A DNA stretch of 60,592 bases from CAZFYZ01 sp964523735 (GTDB lineage: Bacteria > Armatimonadota > UBA5829): the NCBI GenBank assembly GCA_964523735.1, contig CAZFYZ010000006.1, positions 1 through 60,592 on the forward strand. The letters run 5' to 3'. Within the stretch, counting starts at the first letter, position 1. Each line of letters opens with the position of its first letter. The notes beneath the pieces are model-generated. The model was given only the letters and a program-made list of their open reading frames with translations, had not been told where the DNA came from and made no database searches. The translations under genes and the position numbers were made by a program. This document shows positions 48,718-58,279 of the stretch, one piece after another.

Positions 48718-51700
48718 TCATTTGATGGAGAGCTCTTGCGTAACAGCGAGCGTAACTGGGCCGATCAGCCCGGACACGAGCAAGGGCTCGTCCTTGCCCC
48801 ACATCCTCCACGTCTCGAACGTGAAGCGGCCTGTCGGGCTCGGTTTGCCGTCCTGCACCCACTGTGGCCACGATCTGAGAGTGCCGTTGCCATGACGGTC
48901 GCTATCCTCGGGAAGCTGCTCGTCGCCGATCAGCCGGTTCGGCCAGAGGTTCGTGACTTGGACCTCAAGTGTGTTTGCGCCCGACTTGAGTGCCTTGGTC
49001 ACATCGATCGAGTAAGGCGATCTCCAGAGGAGCCCGAGGTCCTTGCCGTTGAGCTTCACACGCGCCATCACCTGTACGTCGCCGAGATCGAGCGTGAAGA
49101 CTCGCCTCTTTGCGATCAAGTCTGCAGGCGCCTTGAAAGTCGTCCGGTAGGTGGCAGTCCCGGAGAAGTACTTGACGCCTGGGTCTGTGTGCTCCGAGAG
49201 GGAGACAAGCGTGTCCATGCGGATGCTTTCGGGCGCGCCCCAGTTGGGTGGGAAGCTGATCCGCCAGGGGCTACTGATAACAACGGGTTTCGGCAGTCGA
49301 ACATCCAGAGTCGACTTCTTGCCGCTCTTGCGAGAGAGCGTGTAACGGCCGGCCTCGCGGGCTATGAGCTTTGTGCTCGTGCCATCGTCGCGCAGCTCAC
49401 AGGGATCCGGCGGCATAACGAAGTGGGCCGTCTCGCCATCATTGACGCGGAGTGTGGATTTCTGGTCGCCGACGGAGTAGGTTACCTCCAGCGTTTTGAT
49501 GACGCCATAGGCAGGATCATCGCCCTCCGCCACGCGAGCGACCGGGAAGCCGTAACGGCCATCGTCCAGGAGCTTTCGAACCTTGCCGGTCACGTCGCGT
49601 GTCCGAGAAGGGTCTCCGGGAACTCCATATGTGGCTCTGACGATCGCGATCCTTGGGCGCGCCGCTGGATCGAGCGAGATCACGACCTGTCCGTTGCGCT
49701 TGACTGATACGATGCGGTCCGGTCTGACGTCTTTGGCGCGGAACACGACGAAGACAGATCCACCCCGGCCGATAGGCAGCAGGACATTAGTAAGACCGTT
49801 CTTCTCACCATAGACAGGCGCGCGCTCGACGCGTCCACTTTCCGGCCACCACAGCTCCGGGATCTTGCCCGAGACGCGAAACGTCCCGGTGACTGTGTGC
49901 GTGCCCCACTGCGGATTGGCGACGAAGTAAATGTCTGTTGTCCCCGTTGACCGGTGGACAAAGTTGAGCCCGTCGGAACCTGTGAAGTCGGGACCTACCC
50001 CCATGCCTCTGAGTACGGCTTCAGGTGTCTTGCCCCAGATCACGCGTCCCTTGCCAAGCCTGTGCTCCTTGATCTGCTTTCCGTCGCAGTCGCCCCATAT
50101 CTCGGATGCGATGTCTCGCACCTCACTGTCGCACTCCGGATATCCGGAGAGGCTGGGGGACTTCTCCGGCCGGGGACCTATCACGATGGCTCCGGCCCGC
50201 ACGAGGTCACCGATCTTGCGCAGGAACTCGGGGGTCATGTAGCGCGATTCAGGCAGCACGAGCACTCGATAGCTCATGCCGTCCGGCAGCACGAGGCGGC
50301 CGTTTTTGACGGACATCCGCGTCAGCACTACTTCCGGGCTGCACTGGTCCCACTGGTAGACCTGGTTGGGTCTGCCGGCGCCGCCCTCGAGCGGAATCCA
50401 GGCATCCGCTATCCACGGATGTTCCTGAACATAGCATATGTCCGCGACATGCAAGCCCTGACGCAGCATATGCTGGCACCGCGACAGATACTTGTGCCAG
50501 GCGGCTGACTCGTTCCACCAGGTCTGCGTGCGCTCGTAGTGGAGTCCCCACGGACCCATCATCATTCCCGGCTTGGGGGCTGGTTCCCATGGCTGCATCG
50601 CGTAGCGGTGGAACACAAAGCGATTGATCCCGAGGCAGAACGCTTGATCCCCGAGGCTCTTGACCGAAGCGGGATGCCCAAGCCAGCGTTCGTCCGAAGA
50701 TGATGTGAACGCCTCGGCGCCGATGATGCGTTTGCCGTATACATGTCCGGCTGAGGCCATCGCCTTGCAGGTCTGGATGGCACCCGCGCTCGGATTCCAG
50801 AACTCACCCATCGGCTCGTCCGATTGACCGGCGTACTCGAGCGAGTCACAAGGTCCGCCGTATGCCTCGACGGTGAACCTGAGCCCTCTCTCGTGCGCCA
50901 GATCGGCAATGTGACCTGCGTAGTTCTCGACGAGCATCTCTGATATCGTCTTGCGCAGGTCCCACAGGAAGCGCTCTGATATCTCCGCACTGCCGACGAC
51001 TCGCCCCGTGAACACAGGCAGGTAAGGGAGCAGATCGTAGCCCCTGCGCTTTGCGAACTCCCCGCGCATCGAGCCGGTCCAGTTCTGCGAGCCAACCTCC
51101 CAGCTATCGACGTGCGTAGCGACCAGAGACTTACCGGCGTTATCGCCCACATCAGAGATCAGCTTGGCCATCATTCCATCGAATGCCGCCTGCGCGCCCT
51201 GTTTGCTGAGCTTATCGCATTCGAGGCCAACGCCGCTCGCCGGGGCGGGGTGGTTCCGGGCACCGGTGCTCGTGTGGCCAAACCGCACGATGGTCCACTT
51301 GCCTTCGGGCATGTCCCAAGTGAGCCGGCCTTCTGCGTCGATTTTGTCGCTGATGTCCAGCATCCGATCCGGCGGGATCACGTTCTCTGGCGTGACATCG
51401 GCTTGCGGTAGGAAAGACGTATGGCCTCCGGCGAATCTTGCTTTGGTGTGGATTTCGGGGATGCGGTAGGTCCCGGGAGTGGGGAATGCCAGCACCCTGA
51501 TGTCGCGGTAGTAGCCGGCGACGACTTCTGGCTGGGGCAGGGCGGCTGCAAAGTGCTGTGGGCCGGCGGCGTCAACCTCGCTCCACACCACCTTCTGCAT
51601 CGACTGTTCGGGCTTGATCCAGGGCCCACCGCTGCCGTTCCATCCGGCGTCGTTATTCATGTTTACTTCAAGGCCGAGACGCCTGGATTCGGAGGCGACG

Positions 51701-51987
51701 TGCTTGAACAACTCCCGCCATTCAGGGCTCATGAACCCCACCGGGCCGACCGGCGCGCCCTGATCGACTTCCATGATCAGCACGCCGCCGATGCCGACTC
51801 TCTTCATCGCCTCGAGGTCAGCAGTGATGCCCTCGAGGGTTATGTTGCCGTTCAGCCAGAACCAGTAGACCCAAGGCCGTGCCGATGCAGGTGGGTTGAC
51901 GAACTCCTTCTGCAGGACGTCGGCCGCCAACGAGCAGGTCAGCAGTGCGAATGCGAGAATCAGCAGAATACGCAGGTGGAGTCTCAT
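48718..51987 (-). CDS. Secreted GH106 alpha-L-rhamnosidase
   Basis: The 1089-residue protein has a signal peptide (MRLHLRILLILAFALLTCSL, cleavage near 21) and the GH106 opening FVNPPASARPWVYWFWLNGN, ITLEGITADLEAMKRVGIGG. The middle reads WFxxSGAIQTCKAM-like and GPWGLHYERTQTWW; GDLVRAGAIVIGPRPEKSP and NLWPNRLIGDEQLPED are almost the same as in the paralogue at 28473-31796. GH106 enzymes cleave alpha-L-rhamnosyl residues by inversion with two Glu residues; I did not pinpoint them. It is in the same operon as RhaT and the UroD-like protein, which supports rhamnose as product. Confidence 0.85.
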   Translation of the reverse strand: MRLHLRILLILAFALLTCSLAADVLQKEFVNPPASARPWVYWFWLNGNITLEGITADLEAMKRVGIGGVLIMEVDQGAPVGPVGFMSPEWRELFKHVASESRRLGLEVNMNNDAGWNGSGGPWIKPEQSMQKVVWSEVDAAGPQHFAAALPQPEVVAGYYRDIRVLAFPTPGTYRIPEIHTKARFAGGHTSFLPQADVTPENVIPPDRMLDISDKIDAEGRLTWDMPEGKWTIVRFGHTSTGARNHPAPASGVGLECDKLSKQGAQAAFDGMMAKLISDVGDNAGKSLVATHVDSWEVGSQNWTGSMRGEFAKRRGYDLLPYLPVFTGRVVGSAEISERFLWDLRKTISEMLVENYAGHIADLAHERGLRFTVEAYGGPCDSLEYAGQSDEPMGEFWNPSAGAIQTCKAMASAGHVYGKRIIGAEAFTSSSDERWLGHPASVKSLGDQAFCLGINRFVFHRYAMQPWEPAPKPGMMMGPWGLHYERTQTWWNESAAWHKYLSRCQHMLRQGLHVADICYVQEHPWIADAWIPLEGGAGRPNQVYQWDQCSPEVVLTRMSVKNGRLVLPDGMSYRVLVLPESRYMTPEFLRKIGDLVRAGAIVIGPRPEKSPSLSGYPECDSEVRDIASEIWGDCDGKQIKEHRLGKGRVIWGKTPEAVLRGMGVGPDFTGSDGLNFVHRSTGTTDIYFVANPQWGTHTVTGTFRVSGKIPELWWPESGRVERAPVYGEKNGLTNVLLPIGRGGSVFVVFRAKDVRPDRIVSVKRNGQVVISLDPAARPRIAIVRATYGVPGDPSRTRDVTGKVRKLLDDGRYGFPVARVAEGDDPAYGVIKTLEVTYSVGDQKSTLRVNDGETAHFVMPPDPCELRDDGTSTKLIAREAGRYTLSRKSGKKSTLDVRLPKPVVISSPWRISFPPNWGAPESIRMDTLVSLSEHTDPGVKYFSGTATYRTTFKAPADLIAKRRVFTLDLGDVQVMARVKLNGKDLGLLWRSPYSIDVTKALKSGANTLEVQVTNLWPNRLIGDEQLPEDSDRHGNGTLRSWPQWVQDGKPSPTGRFTFETWRMWGKDEPLLVSGLIGPVTLAVTQELSIK

Positions 51988-52031
51988 GTTGCTTGGCTCC
52001 TTGCCAGTTCTGTTGTCGCGGGCGCGGCGCC

Positions 52032-53189
52032 CTATCCGGCGTAGCTCCCGAATTCGTAAGCCGCGTCAAAAAGGGCCACCACGTTCTCCGGCGGCACATC
52101 GGCTTGGATGTTGTGGACGTTGTTGAAGACGTAGCCTCCGCCGGGCTTGAACGCCGCGAGGTTCTTCTTGACTTCCTCGCGAATCGTCTCCGGGCTTGCG
52201 GTCGGCAGAACGTGCTGTGCGTCGATTCCGCCGCCCCAGAAAACAACTCGATCGCCGAAGTCACGCTTGAGTCCGGCTGGCTCCATGTCCTTTGCCTGGA
52301 TCTGGACCGGATTGAGGATCTGAACTCCGTTATCGATCAGATCGGGCACGTACTCGCGGATGGAACCGCAGGTGTGATACCAGATCTTGGCATTGGTCCG
52401 CGATTTGATGTACTGGACCAGTTTCTTCTGCCGGGGCTTGACGATCGAGCGGTAGATGCGCGGTGGGAAGATCGGTCCCGACTGCGCGCAGAGATCGTCA
52501 CCGACCATGATCACATCGACCACGTCACCGACCTCATCCAAGAAGAGCCTGAACCAGCCCATCCAGTAGTCGAGAACCGGGTCGATGATGGCTTCGAGGA
52601 CCTCGGGCTGCTCGATCATATCCATGAGCATGCTCTCAAGCCCGCGCATATACCAGCAGAACTCGTAGACCACGCCCGAGATCCCGCTGATGACCGCGTA
52701 AGGCGTCTCGCGCTTGATCTTGAGCGCCCTGTCCCTGAGCCCGACGAACCGGCTCGGGTCATCCCCTTTCGGCCATGGGTAGTCCCTGATCTGATCCAGC
52801 GTCAGCCCCGCGAGAGGCGAGTGTGAGATATCGTAGTAGTACTGGTGATCGTCCGGCATGGACCACACGACTCCGAACTCATCGGTGAAGTCGTGCCAGA
52901 TGCGCCCGTTGCGCTCGGCCTTCACCGGCCCGCCATCGAATCCCTCGGGAGCACCTGCCGCGATATACCGGGTATCCACGTGCAGTCTCTCGAGCACGGC
53001 CTCGGACGGCCTCGCGAGCTGCTGCACGAGGTCCATGATCTCGATCTCTTCATTCAGACCCAGGTGCGTGATCAGCTTTTCATAGGCGATCTTGTGGATA
53101 CCTGTCTGATTGCCGCCGAGGTCTATCGGAACCCGGTCCGGCTCAGTATGATTCAGAGCCGCCAGGACTCGTTCTCTTGATGTCAACAT
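52032..53189 (-). CDS. Uroporphyrinogen-decarboxylase-fold protein (UroD/MtaA-like), not HemE
   Basis: The 385-residue protein starts MLTSRERVLAALNHTEPDRV, the usual opening of the broad UroD-like family, with a GCGG/HTCG zinc-type region (KIWYHTCGSIREYVPDLID) and ending in GGGYVFNNVHNIQADVPPEN. True HemE motifs (the MRQAGRY segment) are absent. MtaA-type members move methyl groups between corrinoid and coenzyme M or folate; the large sugar-associated group in Armatimonadota and Planctomycetota is of unknown function. Here it is 18 bases downstream of rhaT and 44 bases upstream of a GH106 gene, so its role is likely tied to the use of the released sugar or glycoside. Confidence 0.75.
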   Translation of the reverse strand: MLTSRERVLAALNHTEPDRVPIDLGGNQTGIHKIAYEKLITHLGLNEEIEIMDLVQQLARPSEAVLERLHVDTRYIAAGAPEGFDGGPVKAERNGRIWHDFTDEFGVVWSMPDDHQYYYDISHSPLAGLTLDQIRDYPWPKGDDPSRFVGLRDRALKIKRETPYAVISGISGVVYEFCWYMRGLESMLMDMIEQPEVLEAIIDPVLDYWMGWFRLFLDEVGDVVDVIMVGDDLCAQSGPIFPPRIYRSIVKPRQKKLVQYIKSRTNAKIWYHTCGSIREYVPDLIDNGVQILNPVQIQAKDMEPAGLKRDFGDRVVFWGGGIDAQHVLPTASPETIREEVKKNLAAFKPGGGYVFNNVHNIQADVPPENVVALFDAAYEFGSYAG

Positions 53190-53207
53190 GCTTCACCAGA
53201 CTCCAAT

Positions 53208-54305
53208 CTATCTGCCGAAGATGAACGCTACCAGGTCGTCTATCTTCGTTCCCATGCCGATAATGACTGTCGACAGAACCAGCACCGCTATCCCGCCGAT
53301 CACCAGATTGTGTGTGCGCTTGCTTGCGCCTTTCCATTCTTTGAAGTAGATGCCCCAGAGGTTGCTGAAGACGATAATGAACGCCATGTGGATCGTCCAG
53401 CTCGAGAAGTCGTATCTTCCCATCTGGGTCGTGCCCATTCCGTAGAAGAAGAACTGCAAATACCACGTTATTCCCGCCAGGGCGGAGAAGATATAGTTGA
53501 TGGGCAGGGAGGCGCCTTGACCATTGACGTAGTCTCTGCCGGAGCCGTTCTTCACGTTGAGATAGACACACCACACCACGTTTGTCAGGAAGCCGCCTGC
53601 AAAGATGACTATCTGGGGCACCGTGTTCTGCATCAGCTCTGACGTTCCGTGTTTGACTGCTAGATCCGCGATCGGTTTGCCAGCCTGCAACGCAAAGGAC
53701 ATGCACGCGCTCATTAGCCCAGCGAACACAGCTATCCATATGCCCTTGCCGAAGTTGAACTCGCTTATAGTTGCTTTCTTCTGGTCGGCCGAGAGTTCTT
53801 TCTCCTTGCTTACCCCCGCCCTACCACAGACTGCTATACCAGCCAAACAGACCAAGACGCCCAGGAGGACAACTTGTCCCGGTAGCTTCAGAAAGAGATC
53901 GTGAAGTGCGGCCGCGTCTTCCGGCTTCCCGAAGAGGCCGTTGAACAGGGGAGGGACAACCGTGCCGAAAGCTGCACAGAAGCCCAGTGCCACGGCGTAT
54001 CCCAATGACATGCCTAGGTAGCGCATTGACAGGCCAAACGTCAACCCGCCGACACCCCAAAGGAGGCCGAAGAAGAAACTCAAGAACAGGCTCTTGGTTG
54101 ATGCGCCCGTGAGCACGCCCATTACGTCTGGGCAGAAGATGAACGACGCGACCCAAGGTGCTATGATCCAACTGAAGAATCCGCCGACGATCCAGTAGCT
54201 CTCCCAGGCCCACTTCTGAACCTTCTTGAACGGGATGTAGAAGCTTCCGGCGGCAAGACCACCAACGGCGTGCAGAAACACTCCAAGAAACGGATTGGGA
54301 CTCAT
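53208..54305 (-). CDS. rhaT: L-rhamnose/proton symporter
   Basis: RhaT imports L-rhamnose with protons. The 365-residue protein has ten membrane segments and, over its length, resembles E. coli RhaT: GVFLHAVGGLAAGSFYIPFK, KVQKWAWESYWIVGG, MRYLGMSLGYAVALG and ITWYLQFFFYGMG. I set the start at the ATG at 54305, with AGAGGAG upstream, instead of the GTG at 54317 that overlaps that site. It leads a minus-strand unit with the UroD-like gene and two hydrolases. A promoter with a dyad at its -35 lies upstream, next to the AraC-type regulator gene. Confidence 0.92.
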   Translation of the reverse strand: MSPNPFLGVFLHAVGGLAAGSFYIPFKKVQKWAWESYWIVGGFFSWIIAPWVASFIFCPDVMGVLTGASTKSLFLSFFFGLLWGVGGLTFGLSMRYLGMSLGYAVALGFCAAFGTVVPPLFNGLFGKPEDAAALHDLFLKLPGQVVLLGVLVCLAGIAVCGRAGVSKEKELSADQKKATISEFNFGKGIWIAVFAGLMSACMSFALQAGKPIADLAVKHGTSELMQNTVPQIVIFAGGFLTNVVWCVYLNVKNGSGRDYVNGQGASLPINYIFSALAGITWYLQFFFYGMGTTQMGRYDFSSWTIHMAFIIVFSNLWGIYFKEWKGASKRTHNLVIGGIAVLVLSTVIIGMGTKIDDLVAFIFGR

Positions 54306-54346
54306 CTCAAATGGCACTCCTCTGACAAGGGATAGGCCCTACATTA

Positions 54347-54377
54347 GCAGTATACGTGAGCTTGCGGTGTGCCGCAA
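54347..54377 (-). promoter_or_regulatory. rhaT promoter with operator dyad
   Basis: Minus strand: -35 TTGCGG (54372-54377), 17-base spacer, -10 TATACT (54347-54352). The -35 is the first arm of an exact inverted repeat TTGCGG-N4-CCGCAA (54362-54377). A weak -35 with an adjoining dyad fits an activator- or repressor-controlled promoter. Confidence 0.6.
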
Positions 54378-54504
54378 TGACTTTCCTGAGCCAACGGATG
54401 TACTTTCTGTCCACGCTGACGGGCGTGCATGCGGTCTATTTCCCTCGAAAAGACAGAAGGCGATCTGTCCTTTGTTGACCATTGCGGGCATGTGGCGAAC
54501 CGCG

Positions 54505-55401
54505 TCAGCGCGAGGCTTCTCGCCATTCGCTGGGCGATTGCCCGGTCTTCTTCTTGAATATCCTCGAGAAGTAGTACTGGTTATCAAAGCCCAGGGTTGA
54601 TGCGATAGCCTTGATGCTGCTGTCCGTGCTTCGCAATAGTTCCTTGGCACGCAGCACACGCAGTTGGAGGTGATACTGATGTGGGGCCAGATTGGTGTGG
54701 TATCTGAACAACCGGCGCAGGTGTGTGTAGCTCACACCAAGCTCTTTCGCGATAGCTACCAGGTTCAGGTCACCCTCGAGCTGGTTCATCATCAGAGCCT
54801 TTGTTCGCTGGACGATGCTCTCGGCGCGGCTGGAGCCGACCCGATTGCTTTTGGCGTCGGCAAGGACTCCGGCGATCACCTGGAGCGCCATTGAAGACAT
54901 CACATGCCTGTGGCCAATCGGCTGGTTCTGGGCATCCCGGCACATCCGCAGGAAGACGTCGATCAACTCCTCATCATATCCGCAGTCGATGACTGCCTGC
55001 GACGGATCAACGAAACCTTTCCTCACGAGTCTGTCGATCACATCGCCCCTCAGGCCGACCCAGTACTCGTGCCAGCCGGAGCTCTGCAGAGGTTTGTAGC
55101 GGTGCCAGACCTCCGGGAACAGAACGAAGGCTGTTCCATCCTTGATCGAGACTCTGCCTGTAGGGCCTGACTCGAAGACTCCGCGTCCCTCGGATATATA
55201 GACGAGCTGGTACTCGTCGAGCGTGCGGCCGCGTTCCCAACTGAAGTCGTACAGCGGCGGATGCTGGCCAGGTGGATAGGGACTGTGAGGCGGGATGATC
55301 GAGTAACCGACTGTCGTCACATAAAGACCCCAGTCTATGTCCGCCTGGCTGACCGGTAGATACCGAAAATGAGTTGTCCGAGCAGAGCCGTGGGGGCTCA
55401 T
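54505..55401 (-). CDS. AraC-family transcriptional regulator
   Basis: The 298-residue protein has an N-terminal cupin-like sugar-sensing domain (WERGRTLDEYQLVYISEGRG, FVLFPEVWHRYKP) and two C-terminal helix-turn-helix motifs (NLVAIAKELGVSYTHLRRLF and IKAIASTLGFDNQYYFSRIF ending KKKTGQSPSEWR). This is the architecture of RhaS/RhaR, AraC and XylS regulators. It lies between valS (13 bases upstream) and rhaT (200 bases downstream), so it is the likely controller of the rhaT unit, responding to L-rhamnose. The start is the ATG at 55401 with GGAG ten bases upstream. Being right behind valS, it may also be read from the T-box transcript. Confidence 0.88.
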   Translation of the reverse strand: MSPHGSARTTHFRYLPVSQADIDWGLYVTTVGYSIIPPHSPYPPGQHPPLYDFSWERGRTLDEYQLVYISEGRGVFESGPTGRVSIKDGTAFVLFPEVWHRYKPLQSSGWHEYWVGLRGDVIDRLVRKGFVDPSQAVIDCGYDEELIDVFLRMCRDAQNQPIGHRHVMSSMALQVIAGVLADAKSNRVGSSRAESIVQRTKALMMNQLEGDLNLVAIAKELGVSYTHLRRLFRYHTNLAPHQYHLQLRVLRAKELLRSTDSSIKAIASTLGFDNQYYFSRIFKKKTGQSPSEWREASR

Positions 55402-55414
55402 CCGGGTATGTCTC

Positions 55415-58029
55415 CTACTGCAGTGATGCCTTGCGCTCCAACAAAGCCTGGCGCTTCTCCTCAAGTTCCACCACTATGCGCCGCTCTTTCTCGATCACGG
55501 CCGCCGGAGCCTTGGATGTGAACTGCTCATTGGCGAGCTTCGCCTGCGATCGCGCCAGGTCGGCCTCGATCGGCTTCAGCTCAGCAAGAACCTTCGCCAA
55601 CTCCTTCTCCCTGTCCACCTCAGGGGCCTTCNNNNNNNNNNGTCAGCGAACGCCAATTCCACGCCGGATGTCTCCTCCAGGAAGGCCTTTGCGGCTTCTT
55701 CCATCGTCTTGCCGTCCGAACCGAGCAGCAGGCACTCCGTCTTGATGCGCAGCGCGATCCCAGCCGAGGCCTTCAGTTCGCGCAGGGCTCGAGTACCCTC
55801 GATCAGCAGGCTCATCTGCTTTTCGGCATCATCGTTAATCATCGACTCGTCCGCCTCGGGGAAGGGCGCGATCATAATGCTCTCGCCCTCATGAGGCAGA
55901 GCTTGCCAGATCTCCTCAGTGATGAATGGCATGATCGGGTGCAGGAGACGCATCGTTGTCTCGAGCACGTGCGCCAGTATTGCCTGAACCTCGGCCTTCT
56001 GCTCAGGTGTTCCTCTCAGCCTTGGCTTGGCCAGTTCTACATACCAGTCGCAGAACTCGCTCCAGATGAACTCATACAACGCCCGCGCCGCGTCGTCCAT
56101 GTCGTAACTCGCCAGGCTCTTGTTCACCGTCTGGATCGTCCGGTTAAGCCGCGACAGTATCCACCGATCCTCCAACCTTGCGCCCTCACCGTTGAGAAGG
56201 CGTGCCCCCTCTCCCCTCGCGGGAGAGGGTTGGGGTGAGGGGGAATCCTCGAGGTTCATAATCACAAACCGCGCGGCATTCCAGATCTTGTTGCAGAAGT
56301 TGCGAGTGATCTCGACTCGCCGGTCGGAGAACCTGATGTCCTGGTTCTTGCCTGTCTGCTGGATAAGCGCGAAGCGAAGCGCATCAGCGCCAAACTTGTC
56401 GATCAGGCCGAGTGGGTCCACTCCCGTGCCGAGGGATTTCGACATCCGCTTGCCCTCTTCGTTCAGCACGGTAGCGTAGATATACACGTCCTTGAATGGT
56501 ATCTGCCCGATATACTCCATCCCCGAGAATATCATCCTCGCGACCCACAGGTAGATGATGTCCCGCGCGGTCACAAGCACATCAGTAGGATAGAAGCAGT
56601 CGAGTTCCGGCGTCTCCTCAGGCCATCCGAGAGTCGCGAACGGCCATAGCGCAGAGGAGAACCAGGTGTCGAGCACATCCTCTTCCTGCTTCATATCGGC
56701 GCTTCCGCACTTGGAGCACGCCTCGACCGCACTCTTCGCCGCAGTATACTCACCGCACGCGCCGCACTTCCAGACAGGGATCCTGTGTCCCCACCAGAGC
56801 TGCCGGCTGATGCACCAGTCTCGGATGTTCTCCAGCCACTCAAGATAAGTCTTGACGTACCGGTCGGGATGGAACTTTACCTGCCCGCTCCTGACGACCT
56901 CGATAGCAGGTGCCGCCAGCTCCTTCATCCGGCAGAACCACTGCTCGGAGAGAAGCGGCTCGATCACGGTATCACACCGCGCGCACGTGCCGACTGAGTG
57001 GGTGTAGTCCTCGATCTTCTCGACCAGCCCTTGCGCCTCCAGGTCCTCGAGCACCTTCTTGCGCGCCACAAACCTGTCCAAGCCTTCGTACGCCGCGCCC
57101 GCTTCCTGAGTCATCGAGCCATCGGGGCCGATCACGACCACCTGCGGCAGATTATGCCTCAGGCCGATCTCGAAGTCGTTCGGATCGTGAGCCGGCGTCG
57201 CCTTGACTGCGCCGGTTCCGAACTCCATATCCACGAACTCGTCGGCAATGATCGGGATGACGCGGTCAGTCAGCGGCAGCTTCACGCTCTTGCCGACGAG
57301 TGACTCGTAGCGATCGTCATTGGGATTTACCGTGACAGCCGTATCGCCGAGCATCGTCTCAGGTCGTGTGGTCGCGACGACAACATATCCGGAGCCATCC
57401 TCCAACGGATAACGCAGGTGCCACAGGTGCCCGTGCTGCTCGACATACTCCACTTCGATATCGGATATGGCCGTATGGCACCTCGGGCACCAGTTGATCA
57501 CCCGTGCGCCGCGATAGATATAGCCCTTGTTGAAGAGCCGCACGAACGACTCCTGTACCGCATCCACGTAGCCCGCGTCCATCGTGAACCGTTCTCGGTC
57601 CCAGTCAAACGAGAACCCCATCGTGCGGAACTGGTGCAGAATCTCGCCGCCGTAGCGCTCTTTCCAAGCCCACACTCGCTTCAAGAACTCTTCACGCCCT
57701 AGATCGTGACGGGTCAACCCCTCGCCCGCTAGCTGCTGCTCGACCTTGTTTTGCGTGGCAATGCCCGCATGATCCATCCCCGGCAGGCACAGCGTATTGA
57801 ACCCCTGCATCCGCTTCCAGCGCGTCAGGACATCCTGAATCGAGTAACACAGCGCGTGCCCGATGTGCAGCGACCCCGTAACGTTCGGCGGGGGGATGGT
57901 GATGCTGTACTTCGGCCGCGACTTGTCTACTTCGGCGTGGAAGTAGCGCCTCTCAAGCCAGGTCGCGTACCACTTGCTCTCCACACTCGTGGGATCGTAT
58001 ACGGTTGGCAAAGATGTGTTGTCGGTCAT
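55415..58029 (-). CDS. valS: Valyl-tRNA synthetase, split by an assembly gap
   Basis: ValS charges tRNA-Val. The main part begins TVYDPTSVESKWYATWLERRYFH and has the HIGH signature as PPNVTGSLHIGHAL, GMDHAGIATQ, the editing domain (ATTRPETMLGDTAV), zinc CxxC pairs, and KMSKS as RMSKSLGTG. Ten N (55632-55641) interrupt the start of the C-terminal coiled coil; after the gap the frame continues as KAPEVDREKELAKVLAELKP to the stop at 55415. Roughly 25-45 residues seem missing, judged from the family. An insert (PSPQPSPARGEGA) at about residues 596-608 is encoded by the palindromic element at 56207-56243. The gene is under T-box control. Confidence 0.93.
55632..55641. other. Assembly gap of ten N inside valS
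   Basis: Ten undetermined bases; the true gap is longer than ten, since the valyl-tRNA synthetase C-terminal linker is missing. Confidence 0.95.
56207..56243. repeat. 37-base palindromic element in frame inside valS
   Basis: CCCTCTCCC (56207-56215), CTCGC, GGGAGAGGG (56221-56229), then TTGGGGTGAGGGGG. The same element as in nadB (34 of 37 positions by eye), here on the opposite strand relative to the gene. It encodes PSPQPSPARGEG between MNLED and the tRNA-binding helical domain. Confidence 0.85.
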
Positions 58030-58042
58030 GTGTCACTCCAGA

Positions 58043-58127
58043 TGAGTAGACAGTAAACAGTAGATAGTAAACAGCGCTCTTGTGCATCGCACTGCCGACT
58101 ATCTACTGTCTACTGTTTACTGTTCAC
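58043..58127. repeat. AAACAGTAGA-type repeats between the T-box and valS
   Basis: A left block (GTAGACAGTAAACAGTAGAT) and a right block of the form TCTACTGTCTACTGTTTACTG are roughly inverted, sharing ACAGTAAACAGTAGA. The low-complexity unit ACAGTA recurs several times. It lies in the stretch between terminator and start codon, so a large hairpin may form there. Confidence 0.6.
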
Positions 58128-58136
58128 TAACAATAA

Positions 58137-58171
58137 GGCCCCAATCATCCTTCACAAGGACGACAGGGGCC
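58137..58171 (-). terminator. Terminator of the T-box leader
   Basis: Minus strand: GGCCCC (58166-58171) and GGGGCC (58137-58142) pair around a long loop that holds a further stem (CGTCCTT/AAGGATG), followed by TTATTGTT. This is the terminator of a T-box riboswitch; the T-box bulge sequence lies just upstream. Confidence 0.75.
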
Positions 58172-58279
58172 ATAGCCTCTTCGTGGTACCACCTTGGTTC
58201 CCTCGCCCGCATCTTGGGCAAGGCTCATATCGCTGTAACGGGCTAACCCGGCGGGTTCTACTGGCTGATCCACACCTCA

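Noticed and set aside
48403..49707. 434-codon open frame on the plus strand across the GH106 genes
   Set aside because: Antisense to two well-supported hydrolases and spanning their junction, with no recognisable protein.
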